A stretch of DNA of 30,279 nt from an uncultured Actinomyces sp. (GTDB lineage Bacteria; Actinomycetota; Actinomycetes; Actinomycetales; Actinomycetaceae): NCBI GenBank assembly GCA_938028585.1, contig CALIZH010000411.1, positions 1 to 30,279 on the forward strand, read 5' to 3'. The position numbers and the translations under genes were made by a program. Below are positions 14,991-23,900 of this stretch, one piece after another; the stretch's first letter is position 1; every line of letters begins with the position of its first letter. Below the pieces are notes generated by a model. That model searched no databases. It was not told the origin of the DNA and saw only the letters and a list, made by a program, of their open reading frames with translations.

Positions 14991-15536
14991 TCAGTTCGAT
15001 GGTGTTTGGTACGTTGCGGTCAAGGTTGCGCGGGCGATGGTGTGTTCTAGGGCCTCGAATGAATACATCGCCAATGAAGTGTCGTCATCGCAGCCTAGGG
15101 TTGGAATATCTAGGGCGTGAACGGAAAAGATGTAGCGGTGGGGGCGGTCACCTGCTGGCGGCGCGGCGCCGAAATATGAATGATCGCCGTGATCCCCTCG
15201 AAGATGGAAAGCGCTTCCATCAAGTTCAAGATCGGAACTACCGGCTCCGCGTGCAAGAGATGTGCATGAGACGGGGATGTCGATCACCATCCAGTGCCAA
15301 AAGCCCGATGGTGTGGGGGCATCTGGATCAAAACAGGAAACAAAGAAGCTTTCCGTCTGATCGGGGAAGCCGCTCCACTCTAAGTGTGGTGAGATGCTGC
15401 CACCTTCTGCTGTGTGCAGCTTTGGCATGGGGAGGTTGTTGCTTAGATCTTGCGACACCACGGTAAAAGTTGCGCTGGGGGGAAGCCCTTCGTACGGGTT
15501 GGGAGCAAGAGGACGATCAAAGAGGCGCATGCTCAT
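14991..15536 (-). CDS. YbhB/YbcL-type PEBP (Raf-kinase-inhibitor-like) protein
   Basis: A 181-residue phosphatidylethanolamine-binding-protein family member. The ligand pocket motifs are FDPDAPTPSGFWHWMVIDIP and HSYFGAAPPAGDRPHRYIFSVHALD, which match the bacterial DPDAP and GPxPPxG-HRY signatures. No signal peptide is seen, so it is likely cytoplasmic. The function of bacterial PEBPs is not well defined; ligand or inhibitor roles are proposed for the family. The ATG at 15536 is used, with an alternative ATG two codons later; the GAAGAAG upstream is a modest ribosome site. It is divergent from imuA', with only 92 bases between them, so the LexA box there could also affect this gene. TrmL follows after one base. 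Confidence 0.9.
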   Translation of the reverse strand: MSMRLFDRPLAPNPYEGLPPSATFTVVSQDLSNNLPMPKLHTAEGGSISPHLEWSGFPDQTESFFVSCFDPDAPTPSGFWHWMVIDIPVSCTSLARGAGSSDLELDGSAFHLRGDHGDHSYFGAAPPAGDRPHRYIFSVHALDIPTLGCDDDTSLAMYSFEALEHTIARATLTATYQTPSN

Positions 15537-15591
15537 ATTCTTTCACTTCTTCAGAAGGAACCAAAGTGGACGCAAATGAGGGAGAGGTGCA

Positions 15592-15617
15592 TACACTAAT
15601 AGAACACTTGTTCGATT
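15592..15617 (+). promoter_or_regulatory. LexA (SOS) box and candidate -10 of imuA'
   Basis: AATAGAACACTTGTTCGATT (15598-15617) has the invariant GAAC-N4-GTTC core (15602-15613), with arms that match in seven of eight positions. It resembles the actinobacterial LexA operator TCGAAC-N4-GTTCGA. TACACT (15592-15597) directly before it is a plausible -10, which would put the transcription start inside the box, so bound LexA would block initiation. The box ends 11 bases before the imuA' ATG. Confidence 0.75.
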
Positions 15618-15628
15618 GGGGTGATTTT

Positions 15629-16099
15629 ATGAAGCGTTTATACCTTGCTCGTCAAGTTCTACGTGATACCGAAAATCGCCTGGGACTTGAGAAAAGTCAG
15701 GCTTTTTCAGATCTTTCATCGCGCTGTGTGGGGGTCTGGGAATACGGTGGGACTTATCCGCAATTGATTCATATCATTCTTTCTCTTGGCATCGAAGAGG
15801 CTTGCTGCGCTTTCATTGGAAGTGATGATTTTGGGTGGGAATACGCTTTTAAACAGGGATTGAATCTGGCGCGGTGCCTCTACGTTCCCTCCTCCTGTGC
15901 GGATGCGCAGGTAATCTCGCTTCTTCTTCCGCATTGTCGTTTGGTCTATGTGGACCGTTGTGTATTAGAGCTTCGTGATATGCGACGTTTGGGCGCCCAG
16001 GTGCGAAAAGAAGAAACAATTTTGCTGACTAAGTACCCATGGGTTGGCTTCAGTCGCCCATGGGGAGAAGACTTTGGTATTTATCAAAAGGCGGGATGA
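15629..16099 (+). CDS. imuA: ImuA'-type SOS mutagenesis accessory protein
   Basis: A 156-residue protein encoded directly before imuB, in the position of actinobacterial imuA'. It looks like a shortened RecA-like fold (GVWEYGGTYPQLIHIILSLGIEEACCAFIG, then YAFKQGLNLARCLYVP, then CRLVYVDRCVLELRDMRRLGAQV). The Walker A position reads GGTYPQL without a GK[ST], so ATP binding is unlikely. ImuA' is needed with ImuB and DnaE2 for damage-induced mutagenesis in mycobacteria (established). ATG 15629 is preferred although the frame opens at 15470, because the LexA box and probable -10 lie at 15592-15617 and would otherwise be inside the gene; GGGGTGA precedes the ATG. The stop is one base before imuB. 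Family assignment rests largely on context. Confidence 0.78.
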   Translation: MKRLYLARQVLRDTENRLGLEKSQAFSDLSSRCVGVWEYGGTYPQLIHIILSLGIEEACCAFIGSDDFGWEYAFKQGLNLARCLYVPSSCADAQVISLLLPHCRLVYVDRCVLELRDMRRLGAQVRKEETILLTKYPWVGFSRPWGEDFGIYQKAG

Positions 16100-16100
16100 T

Positions 16101-17675
16101 ATGCGCTGTCTCATGGTGTGGATTCCCAACTGGGAAATTAATGCTTTGGTAGTCGATATTCCTCCGGGGGCTCATGGAGCAATTGAGGAACGCGGTTTTC
16201 TTAAGACAGTGACGCCCTCTGCGTGGAAATGTGGTGTACGACCGGGGATGCGCGTGTCGATGGCACGTTATCTATGTCCAGATCTGCTTATTCTTCAAAG
16301 TGACCCGCGTAGGGAATTGAACTCTTTTGAAGTAATTGTCCAAGCTTGCGAGCAATGGGTTGCAGGTATCGCCTGTGTGCGTCCGGGGTTGGCATGGGCT
16401 CCTGCAGCTGGAGCGGCTCGGTGGAGCGGAAGTGAGGAACGGCTTGCCGAAAATATTGTTGATTCGATTTCTCGATGGAGCGGATCAGAAAGCAATGTAG
16501 GGATAGCATCCGGGCCTCTTGCAAGTTATGCAGCAGCGAGGCGTGGCATTATTGTGCCTCCAGAGCGGACTCAGGAGTTTCTCGGTCATATTGACCTTGC
16601 TCAGTGTCTTCCATTATTTCCCCAAAAACAGCATGAACAGCTACAACAGGTCATTGATACGTGCCGCTCAGTGGGAGTGATGCGCGGGCATGATTTGATG
16701 CGCATGGGAGAAAGCGCTCTGTATACACGTTTTGGAAATATTGGTCAGCAGCTCTACGAATTATTTAGCGGGAAAGACCTTTGGATTCCGAAACACGAAA
16801 TTCCTGTACGCGAAGTACAAGTGGATGAAGAATGCGAGGAAAGTATTGAGAATGAAGAACAGGCCGCTTTCTGTTCGCGCCGTTTAGCGCGTCAAGTCTG
16901 CGAAAAGCTTGAAAGAGAGCAGCTGCGTTGCTCGAGTATCGTGATCACTGCCCGCGATCAGAGCCATGAAATTTACGAAAGACAATGGTGGGGAATCGAT
17001 GGGGATGAAGAAGAAATTGCAGATCGTATTCGCTGGCAGATTGTAGCTTGGCTTTCTTCTTCCACTACCGAGGAAGGGCTGAATCGCATCAGTGTTCAAG
17101 CCTTGCATTGCATGCCTTCAGCAGGGGTAAGCGCTCTATGGAAAACGCATCACTCGCCTAAGCGTGATTCCGCCCTTCGTAAGATTTGTGCTTATAAAGG
17201 CGAAGATGCTGTTCGCCTCCCACGTCTAGTTCCGGGCTACACCCCCATGCAAAGATCAGGCTTTGCCTGTATTGATCAAACAGCGACGAGCTCCAGTGAT
17301 CTCCTTTACCCCGAAGGCGCAGTAGAAGATGCGCCCTCGAAGGTATACGCCACGCCTCTTCCGGCTTTTCTCTACGCTCACTCTTCTTTGCAAGAGCATG
17401 TGCAAGTGGCAGTTAGTGATCGTTCTACGCTCACGCATAATCCCAAAGAAATTGTTGCAGTAATTTCGGGGCGACAACACCGATACGGGGTGCTTTCCTG
17501 GAAAGGTCCATGGAGTATGCCGCGCTCGTGGTGGCAAGAGACGGCCGGGGCTATTGCTCATGTCCCCTGTACCCACTACCTCAGAGTGAGTTGTGAAAAT
17601 TCCTCGGATCTTCTGCTGATGTGGGAACAAGGCTCTTGGAGCGTTGCTGGAATGTATGAAGATCATCAAGGCTAA
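16101..17675 (+). CDS. imuB: ImuB, catalytically dead Y-family polymerase homologue
   Basis: A 524-residue Y-family polymerase-like protein. The N-terminus MRCLMVWIPNWEINALVVDI replaces the D-M-D of active DinB-type polymerases with W-I-P. The second active-site motif (SxDE in polymerases) reads VRPGLAWAPA at 93-101. All catalytic acidic residues are therefore missing, as in known ImuB proteins, which act as hubs between ImuA', DnaE2 and the sliding clamp. GVASGPLA-type finger sequence (GIASGPLASYAAAR, 134-147) supports the family. QCLPLF (168-173) resembles a clamp-binding motif but may simply be fold sequence. ATG 16101 is one base after the imuA' stop. The helicase gene starts eight bases downstream. 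Confidence 0.9.
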   Translation: MRCLMVWIPNWEINALVVDIPPGAHGAIEERGFLKTVTPSAWKCGVRPGMRVSMARYLCPDLLILQSDPRRELNSFEVIVQACEQWVAGIACVRPGLAWAPAAGAARWSGSEERLAENIVDSISRWSGSESNVGIASGPLASYAAARRGIIVPPERTQEFLGHIDLAQCLPLFPQKQHEQLQQVIDTCRSVGVMRGHDLMRMGESALYTRFGNIGQQLYELFSGKDLWIPKHEIPVREVQVDEECEESIENEEQAAFCSRRLARQVCEKLEREQLRCSSIVITARDQSHEIYERQWWGIDGDEEEIADRIRWQIVAWLSSSTTEEGLNRISVQALHCMPSAGVSALWKTHHSPKRDSALRKICAYKGEDAVRLPRLVPGYTPMQRSGFACIDQTATSSSDLLYPEGAVEDAPSKVYATPLPAFLYAHSSLQEHVQVAVSDRSTLTHNPKEIVAVISGRQHRYGVLSWKGPWSMPRSWWQETAGAIAHVPCTHYLRVSCENSSDLLLMWEQGSWSVAGMYEDHQG

Positions 17676-17683
17676 TCATTCAC

Positions 17684-20600
17684 ATGGGTTATCCTCAAAG
17701 GATGGGTACGTCACCGATTCGTCAAGCTCTTCGCGCGTGCAGTGAAGAAGATGCAGTTGCGCTTCTTGGACACGCGTTATGGGCGCAGGCGGCTCTTGCG
17801 GATGCGCGCGGTGATGTTCAGGAAATAGCCTGGAGTGATACCGAGGCTTCGGCCCGCGTTCGTGCGCCGGGCGTCATGTACCGAAGCGTCATTCGTTACG
17901 TAGATTCCTCAAAGACACATCTTCATTTGACGTGTTCTTGTTATCTTGCAGGTGCTTGTGTCCACGCAGCGGCCTTGCTTCGTCGTGCTCGACGTGAATG
18001 CAGCGAAGATCCTGAAACTCAAAATCCGGCGGGCTCAGTGTGGATGAGCGAGTTTGAAAGCTTGCTGTCCACAGATGGTGCACAAGCTATGGGACTTATT
18101 GTTGACGCTCACGATCCTGCGCAACCGGTATGGCTGATTCCATTGGTCCTAGTGCACAATCAAGAAGCTCGTCGTCTCAGTTGGTCTGAACTTGCACAGT
18201 CTCAGTGGAGTGGCCTCTTAGACACGCTTTCGCCGCATCACCTCACAAGCTTGCGACGTCTCTACCAAAGCAGTAGAAAATCGAGTGAATATTCGCCTGG
18301 CAGCTATGACGTCTCGCTGGAATCACTGGGTCGCAGCGCACCCATCTGGCTCTATGAGCTTCAGAAATCGGGGGTTGTGCTTCTGACACCACAACTCTAT
18401 CGATTCGACTTTCAGATGAATTCTTTTGCTGTTGCGATTGATATGAACCTCGGCAGAAAAGGACTTGAACTCTGCTATAAACGCGAACAAATTGACCGGG
18501 CTGTTGCAACGCTGCCTTTTCCGCGACGTGCTGATGCAATGGGGCTGACCTTCATTAATGGAGGAGAAGGTGCAGTTGCAGATCCCATCGATCAAAACGA
18601 GCTGGCCCCCCTCAATGAGGTTTGTGTTCGCATTCCAATGTCTGCAATTGGAGATTTCATCAGGAATGAACTTGCCGCACTTCGTGCACACTACCGATGT
18701 ATATCCTCGATGAGGACTTTCCCCTTTGATGAACTCCTACCACAGTTGCGACTGTGCCTGCGAGAGCGAAATTCACAGTATGCCCATGTGTGCTGGGCGG
18801 TGGATTACAGCTTAGAGAAGAAGCGGTTCCGCTCTTATTTGCCCCCGCAGACAAAAATTAGTCATCTGAGCGATTCTCTTGCTCGTGACTTTGATGCTGC
18901 CCACGCAGCATTACGCGCTTACTTTCCTGCGGCCTCGTTGGCGCCAACGCTTCACGAACTGATCATCCCACTTCCGCAAGTCCCCGAGCTGCTTCGTGCA
19001 TTAAAAAATAGCTGGCCGGTGGATTCAGTAAGCTGGGATATTGATCAGCATCTTGAAGAGACTCGCATTGTTGACGAGAAGGTGCAGATTAACGCACAGA
19101 TTCAGGCAACGGATTCTCCGGACTGGTGGAATTTGCGCGTTACTGTTCGCGTCGGAGATGAAGAACTACCGATCTCTCGCGTCCTCAGTGCGCTCTCTGA
19201 GGACCAGGACTATATTCGCCTCGATAATGGTCGTTGGCTCCATCTTGAGGGCGTCGATATCGATCGCTTACGCCTACTTCTCCGGCAGGCAGCGCAACTT
19301 CACCGATCACGTTCTCTCGATAATATTTCGCTGACAACCTCCCAATTTGGACTTTGGGAAAACTTGAGTGAGTTCGTCGATACGCGTGAAGAGGATCGGC
19401 AATGGCGAACACGCATTGACGGTCTCAGAGACTTGGCCAAGGAAGAAATAAAAGCGCCCATCGAGGATGAGCCAGGAATGCGTCCTTATCAGGCGATGGG
19501 CATGCATTGGGTTCTCAATAGAATTCGGGCAGGTTTCGGTTGTGTCCTTGCCGATGATATGGGACTTGGAAAGACCAGGCAGATCCTGGGGGCAATTGAA
19601 AAGTTTCGACGTCATACCAGCCATCCCGTTCTGGTTGTCGTCCCCACCAGCGTCATGTCGAGCTGGCGGGATGAAGCTGAAAGTTGCTTCCCAGAAATGG
19701 CGCTTTCTCTCATTCAATCAACCTATGCGCGTGACCCACAGGGATGGGATAAGTTGGATCGTGCGGATGTTGTTGTTACCTCGCATACGCTCTTTCGGAT
19801 TGACTGCGAACATTGGAAAAATAGAGAGTTAGCGGGCGTCGTCATCGACGAAGCCCAAGCCGCCAAAAACCCGCGCACGCAACTGTATCGATACCTGAAA
19901 GATCTACCTGTTGCCTGGCGTGTGTGCATCAGTGGAACTCCAATTGAAAACTCTCTTGAAGATCTCTGGTCACTCATGTCTTTAGCAGTCCCGGGGCTCC
20001 TCTCAAGTCATTCTTCTTTCAACGAGAAATTCCGGCGTCCGATTGAAGCAGGACGTTCGCCTGATCTTCTCAATCTTCTACACTCACTGATTGCTCCGTT
20101 TGTTCTCCGGCGAACGAAGGAAGAGGTCGCGCCCGAACTGCCTGAGCGCGTTGAAACTCTTCTTCCCGTGCCGCTCGGTCGCAAACAACGACAAATTTAT
20201 GATCGCTACCTGACCCGCGAGCGTGCACGTCTTCTTCATCTTGAACTGGAAAATGACACTCGTGAGCGATTCGAAGTTTTGGCTGCGCTTACGCGTCTTC
20301 GCCAGTTGTCTTTAGATCCTGCTCTGGTTGATCAGCGATATGACTCTGTCGGCTCGGCGAAGATCGATCTGTTGTGTGAGCACTTGGAGCAGATTCTTCC
20401 GCTGGGGCATAAAGTCTTGGTTTTTAGCCAATTTGTTGCTTTCTTGGAGCGAATCCGTCGTTCCTTGGATCAACGCGGGATTCGCTCGCTTCTTCTTGAA
20501 GGAAAAACGCGTAACCGTCATGCAGTGATCGATGAATTCCAGCATGGAGACGTGCAGGTGTTCCTCATTTCCCTCAAGGCTGGGGGAGTGGGGCTTACCC

Positions 20601-20881
20601 TGACTCAGGCAGATTATGTCTACATGATGGACCCTTGGTGGAATCCTTCAGTTGAGGCGCAGGCGGTCAATCGTGCGCACCGTATTGGTCAGGATCGCAG
20701 GGTAAATGTCTATCGCTTGGTTGCTCAAGACACTATTGAAGAAAAGGTGTGTCAGCTTCAGGCCCACAAACAGCTGCTTGTTGACAGTGTTGTGGGGCAA
20801 AACTTAGGAGAAGGGCGTAGTTCCACTGATATTCAGCAGCTACTTAAGCTCATCCAAGAAGAGCGGGATGAGCGCTCTTAG
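17684..20881 (+). CDS. SWIM zinc-finger SNF2-family helicase/translocase
   Basis: A 1065-residue Swi2/Snf2 ATPase. A SWIM finger near the N-terminus has C84, C86, C92 and H94 in CSCYLAGACVH. A long middle region without clear motifs follows. The C-terminal motor begins at RPYQAMGMHWVL, with Walker A GLGKT (627-631), motif II DEAQ (722-725), motif III SGTPIENSLEDLW, motif IV FSQFVAFLERI, motif V LKAGGVGLTLTQADYVYMMDPWWNP and motif VI HRIGQ (999-1003). Such proteins translocate on duplex DNA without unwinding it and remodel protein-DNA complexes; Mycobacterium HelZ is a similar protein. It starts eight bases after imuB and ends 61 bases before dnaE2, so it is probably transcribed from the SOS promoter of imuA'. 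ATG 17684 has no clear ribosome site; coupling is likely. Confidence 0.92.
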   Translation: MGYPQRMGTSPIRQALRACSEEDAVALLGHALWAQAALADARGDVQEIAWSDTEASARVRAPGVMYRSVIRYVDSSKTHLHLTCSCYLAGACVHAAALLRRARRECSEDPETQNPAGSVWMSEFESLLSTDGAQAMGLIVDAHDPAQPVWLIPLVLVHNQEARRLSWSELAQSQWSGLLDTLSPHHLTSLRRLYQSSRKSSEYSPGSYDVSLESLGRSAPIWLYELQKSGVVLLTPQLYRFDFQMNSFAVAIDMNLGRKGLELCYKREQIDRAVATLPFPRRADAMGLTFINGGEGAVADPIDQNELAPLNEVCVRIPMSAIGDFIRNELAALRAHYRCISSMRTFPFDELLPQLRLCLRERNSQYAHVCWAVDYSLEKKRFRSYLPPQTKISHLSDSLARDFDAAHAALRAYFPAASLAPTLHELIIPLPQVPELLRALKNSWPVDSVSWDIDQHLEETRIVDEKVQINAQIQATDSPDWWNLRVTVRVGDEELPISRVLSALSEDQDYIRLDNGRWLHLEGVDIDRLRLLLRQAAQLHRSRSLDNISLTTSQFGLWENLSEFVDTREEDRQWRTRIDGLRDLAKEEIKAPIEDEPGMRPYQAMGMHWVLNRIRAGFGCVLADDMGLGKTRQILGAIEKFRRHTSHPVLVVVPTSVMSSWRDEAESCFPEMALSLIQSTYARDPQGWDKLDRADVVVTSHTLFRIDCEHWKNRELAGVVIDEAQAAKNPRTQLYRYLKDLPVAWRVCISGTPIENSLEDLWSLMSLAVPGLLSSHSSFNEKFRRPIEAGRSPDLLNLLHSLIAPFVLRRTKEEVAPELPERVETLLPVPLGRKQRQIYDRYLTRERARLLHLELENDTRERFEVLAALTRLRQLSLDPALVDQRYDSVGSAKIDLLCEHLEQILPLGHKVLVFSQFVAFLERIRRSLDQRGIRSLLLEGKTRNRHAVIDEFQHGDVQVFLISLKAGGVGLTLTQADYVYMMDPWWNPSVEAQAVNRAHRIGQDRRVNVYRLVAQDTIEEKVCQLQAHKQLLVDSVVGQNLGEGRSSTDIQQLLKLIQEERDERS

Positions 20882-20910
20882 CTTGATCTTTTCTTGAGAT
20901 AAATTCACTG

Positions 20911-20945
20911 CATATCGAACATATGTTCGATATGCTGATTGGGTG
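20911..20945 (+). promoter_or_regulatory. Perfect LexA palindrome on a leaderless dnaE2 promoter
   Basis: The core TCGAACATATGTTCGA (20915-20930) matches the actinobacterial SOS operator, and the exact palindrome extends to 24 bases (20911-20934). TATGCT (20931-20936) overlaps its right end as the -10. Six bases later comes GTG 20943, so transcription should begin on the start codon. LexA bound here would cover the -10. Confidence 0.88.
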
Positions 20946-23900
20946 GGATCCCATCATTTTGCTGAGCTACACGCGCATTCGTACTTCACTTTTCTTGAAG
21001 GGGCAGATGCGCCAGAGGACTATGTTTCTTTGGCGCAAAATCTGGATCTGAGCGCTCTTGCTCTGCTTGAAGTCGATGGAATGTATTCCCTTATTCGGGC
21101 TTTACAGGCAGCGAAAGAATCTTCTTTTCCCCTTCTTATTGGCAGTGAATTAACTCTAGATTCGGGACAGTTCTCCCAATATCAATCGCCAAAAGAACCT
21201 GCTAAGGGCTGGGGGCTACCCAAGGGGTGGGAAGATCGTGGAATTCGCCTTCCTATCCTTACGACCTCGGCGCAGGGATATCGAGATCTGTGTCATCTTA
21301 TGAGCGAGTACACGCTGACGCATGATGCTCAGGAAAGCCCGGCCCACGGCCTCGGCAATATTTCTCAGATGGGGGATATCCGTATTTTGACGGGAGGAAG
21401 CAGGGGGCCTCTGCGACGGATTTTGCATGCGCAGGGGCATACGCAGGCCGATCGTTTCCTTAAGGACCTCATCGCTCTATTTGGACGTGAACGTGTTCTT
21501 CTTGAGAGCGTGTTGATGCCTGGGCAAGACGATCTGGGGCGCGAGCTTGCTGAACTTGCGCAAGCTAATTGCCTGACTCTTGTCGCAAGTGCTGCTCCTG
21601 TTATGGCCTATCCGCAATCGAAATATCGAGCAGATCTTTTGTGCTCATTGAGGCAGGGGCGCAGTCTTGATGATCTTCAGTATCGACTTCCCGCACAGCA
21701 CGCCTTTCTGCGAAGTGCCGAAGAAATGCTGGCCCTGCATCGCAGTGCACCTCAGGCAGTGAATAATGCCTTCGAATGTGCAAACGAATGTTACTACCCC
21801 TTATCTTTTGATTCCTTGGATCTGCCCGATACGGAAGTTCCTCCGGGAAATACGACGATTTCTTGGCTCAGGGAGCTTACCTATTCTCGGGCAGTGGAAA
21901 TTTACGGTGAGCGCAGCGCTCATCCGCAGGCGTGGCAGGTTATCGATCATGAGCTGGAAATTATCGAAAAACTAGATTTTGCGGGCTATTTCCTGATTGT
22001 TCATGACATCGTCGATTTTTGTCGTCGCTCTGGGATCATGTGCCAGGGCAGAGGCTCAGCTGCAAATTCTGCTGTCTGCTACTGCTTGGGTATCACCGCC
22101 GTTGATGCGATCAAGCATCATATGCTTTTCGAACGATTCCTTTCTCCCGGGCGATCAGGGGCTCCCGATATCGATATTGACATTGATAGCGCACGTCGCG
22201 AAGAGGTCATTCAATATGTGTATCGCCGCTATGGACGACGACGTGCCGCGCAGGTCGCGACCGTGATTACCTACCGTTCGCAACTGGCCTACAAGGATGC
22301 CGCTCGAGCTCTGGGGATTGCGCCTGATAGTGTGCCTACTCGCGCTCAGCGTCGTGAGCGCTCCCAAAGCAGTGACTCATCGGCTTCACAAGAGATGCTT
22401 GGAACCTGCGCGCAGCTTCTGAGCGGTCTTCCACGTCATATGGGCATTCATTCGGGAGGCATGATTTTGACGAAGCAACCCGTGAGCGAGGTGTGTCCCA
22501 TCCGGTGGGCTCGAGCAAGCGGACGCAGCGTCATCCAGTGGGATAAAGAAGATTGTGCTGATGCTGGACTGGTGAAGTTCGATCTTTTAGGACTGGGGAT
22601 GTTAGGGGCACTCGGAGGCATCTTTGATTCCCTTCAAGAATCAGGCGTGCGAAATTCTCAGGGGAAGGTTCTTTCTTTATACGAACTCGAAGATGAAGAT
22701 CCTCGCGTGTATGACCTCCTGTGTGCGGCGGATACAGTTGGGGTTTTCCAAGTGGAATCACGGGCACAGATGAATGTGCTTCCTCGGCTTCGGCCTCGGT
22801 GTTTTTATGACATTGTCATTGAGGTTGCTTTGGTGCGTCCGGGGCCGATTCAAGGAGAGGCCGTCCATCCCTACCTGCGTCGTCGCCGAGGGGAAGAGAA
22901 AGTGAGCTATCTGCATCCACTTCTTCGTCCTGCTTTGGAAAAGACCTTGGGAGTTCCCCTGTTCCAAGAACAGATGATGCATATTGCTATGGATGTTGCA
23001 GGCTTTAGCGCTACGCAGGCGGATGAGCTCAGGCGTGCCATGGGTTCTTCGCGCAGTATCCAAAAAATGCAGAAGCTTCGTGAGCCTTTCATGAAGGGGC
23101 TGCAGCAGCGCGGTATTCCTCAAAATATCTGCGAGGAAATTTTTACTCAGGTTCAAGGATTTGCCGATTTTGGTTTTCCCGAATCGCATGCCTTTTCTTT
23201 TGCCTACATCGTGTACGCATCGGCCTGGCTGAAGGTTCACTACCCCGAGCATTTCTATGCGGGGATTTTGTCTCATCAACCGATGGGCTTTTATTCGCCT
23301 TCCTCACTGATTCACGATGCACGAGGCCATGGCCTGCTTGTGTGCCCGCCTGACGTTAACCTTTCGGCTGAGAAAACCCGGGTTCTCACCGTCAATGAGA
23401 TTGAGTGTGTCATTGGCGCGCAGGCACTTGCTGAGGCGCGTGGAGAGGTAGTCCCCGGAAAAGAGGGATTGGTTGATCCTCACGCGCGCTGGGGGATTGT
23501 GATAGGGCTTGATGCTATTAAAGGGCTTGATCGATCTCGTATCCAAAGGATTGTGCGCGAACGCCAGGATGGCTTGTATGCAAGCTTTGAGCAGCTGGCA
23601 TCCAGAGCTAGGCTCCGCAGCGCTGATCTGGAAAAGATCGCCCAAGCTGGAGCCCTAGATTCTTTGGGATATGAGCGACGCGAAGGAATCTGGGCAAGCG
23701 GTAGCTTGGGTCAAGACGGAGGAGATTCTGAGGAATATCAACCAATGCTTGATGGTTTTGGCTTGGAATACCATCTTCCCGAGCTTCCGCCTTTGGACGA
23801 TTTTGCCCGCATTAATCTGGACTATGAGTCCATGGGGATGTCGCCAAAACAGCATCCTCTTGAGCTTCTTCGCCCCGACATGAATGCTCAGGGGGTGACG

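Noticed and set aside
15470..15628. Longer N-terminus for imuA'
   Set aside because: The extra codons cover the LexA box and the probable -10, and the translated segment has no recognisable feature.
16602..16622. QCLPLF in ImuB as a beta-clamp motif
   Set aside because: It falls in the palm region where Y-family proteins usually have a leucine-rich helix, so it cannot be told from ordinary fold sequence without alignment.
21480..21500. GAAC-GT-GTTC inside dnaE2 as an extra LexA box
   Set aside because: The spacer is two bases, whereas the LexA operator needs four, and it lies within coding sequence.
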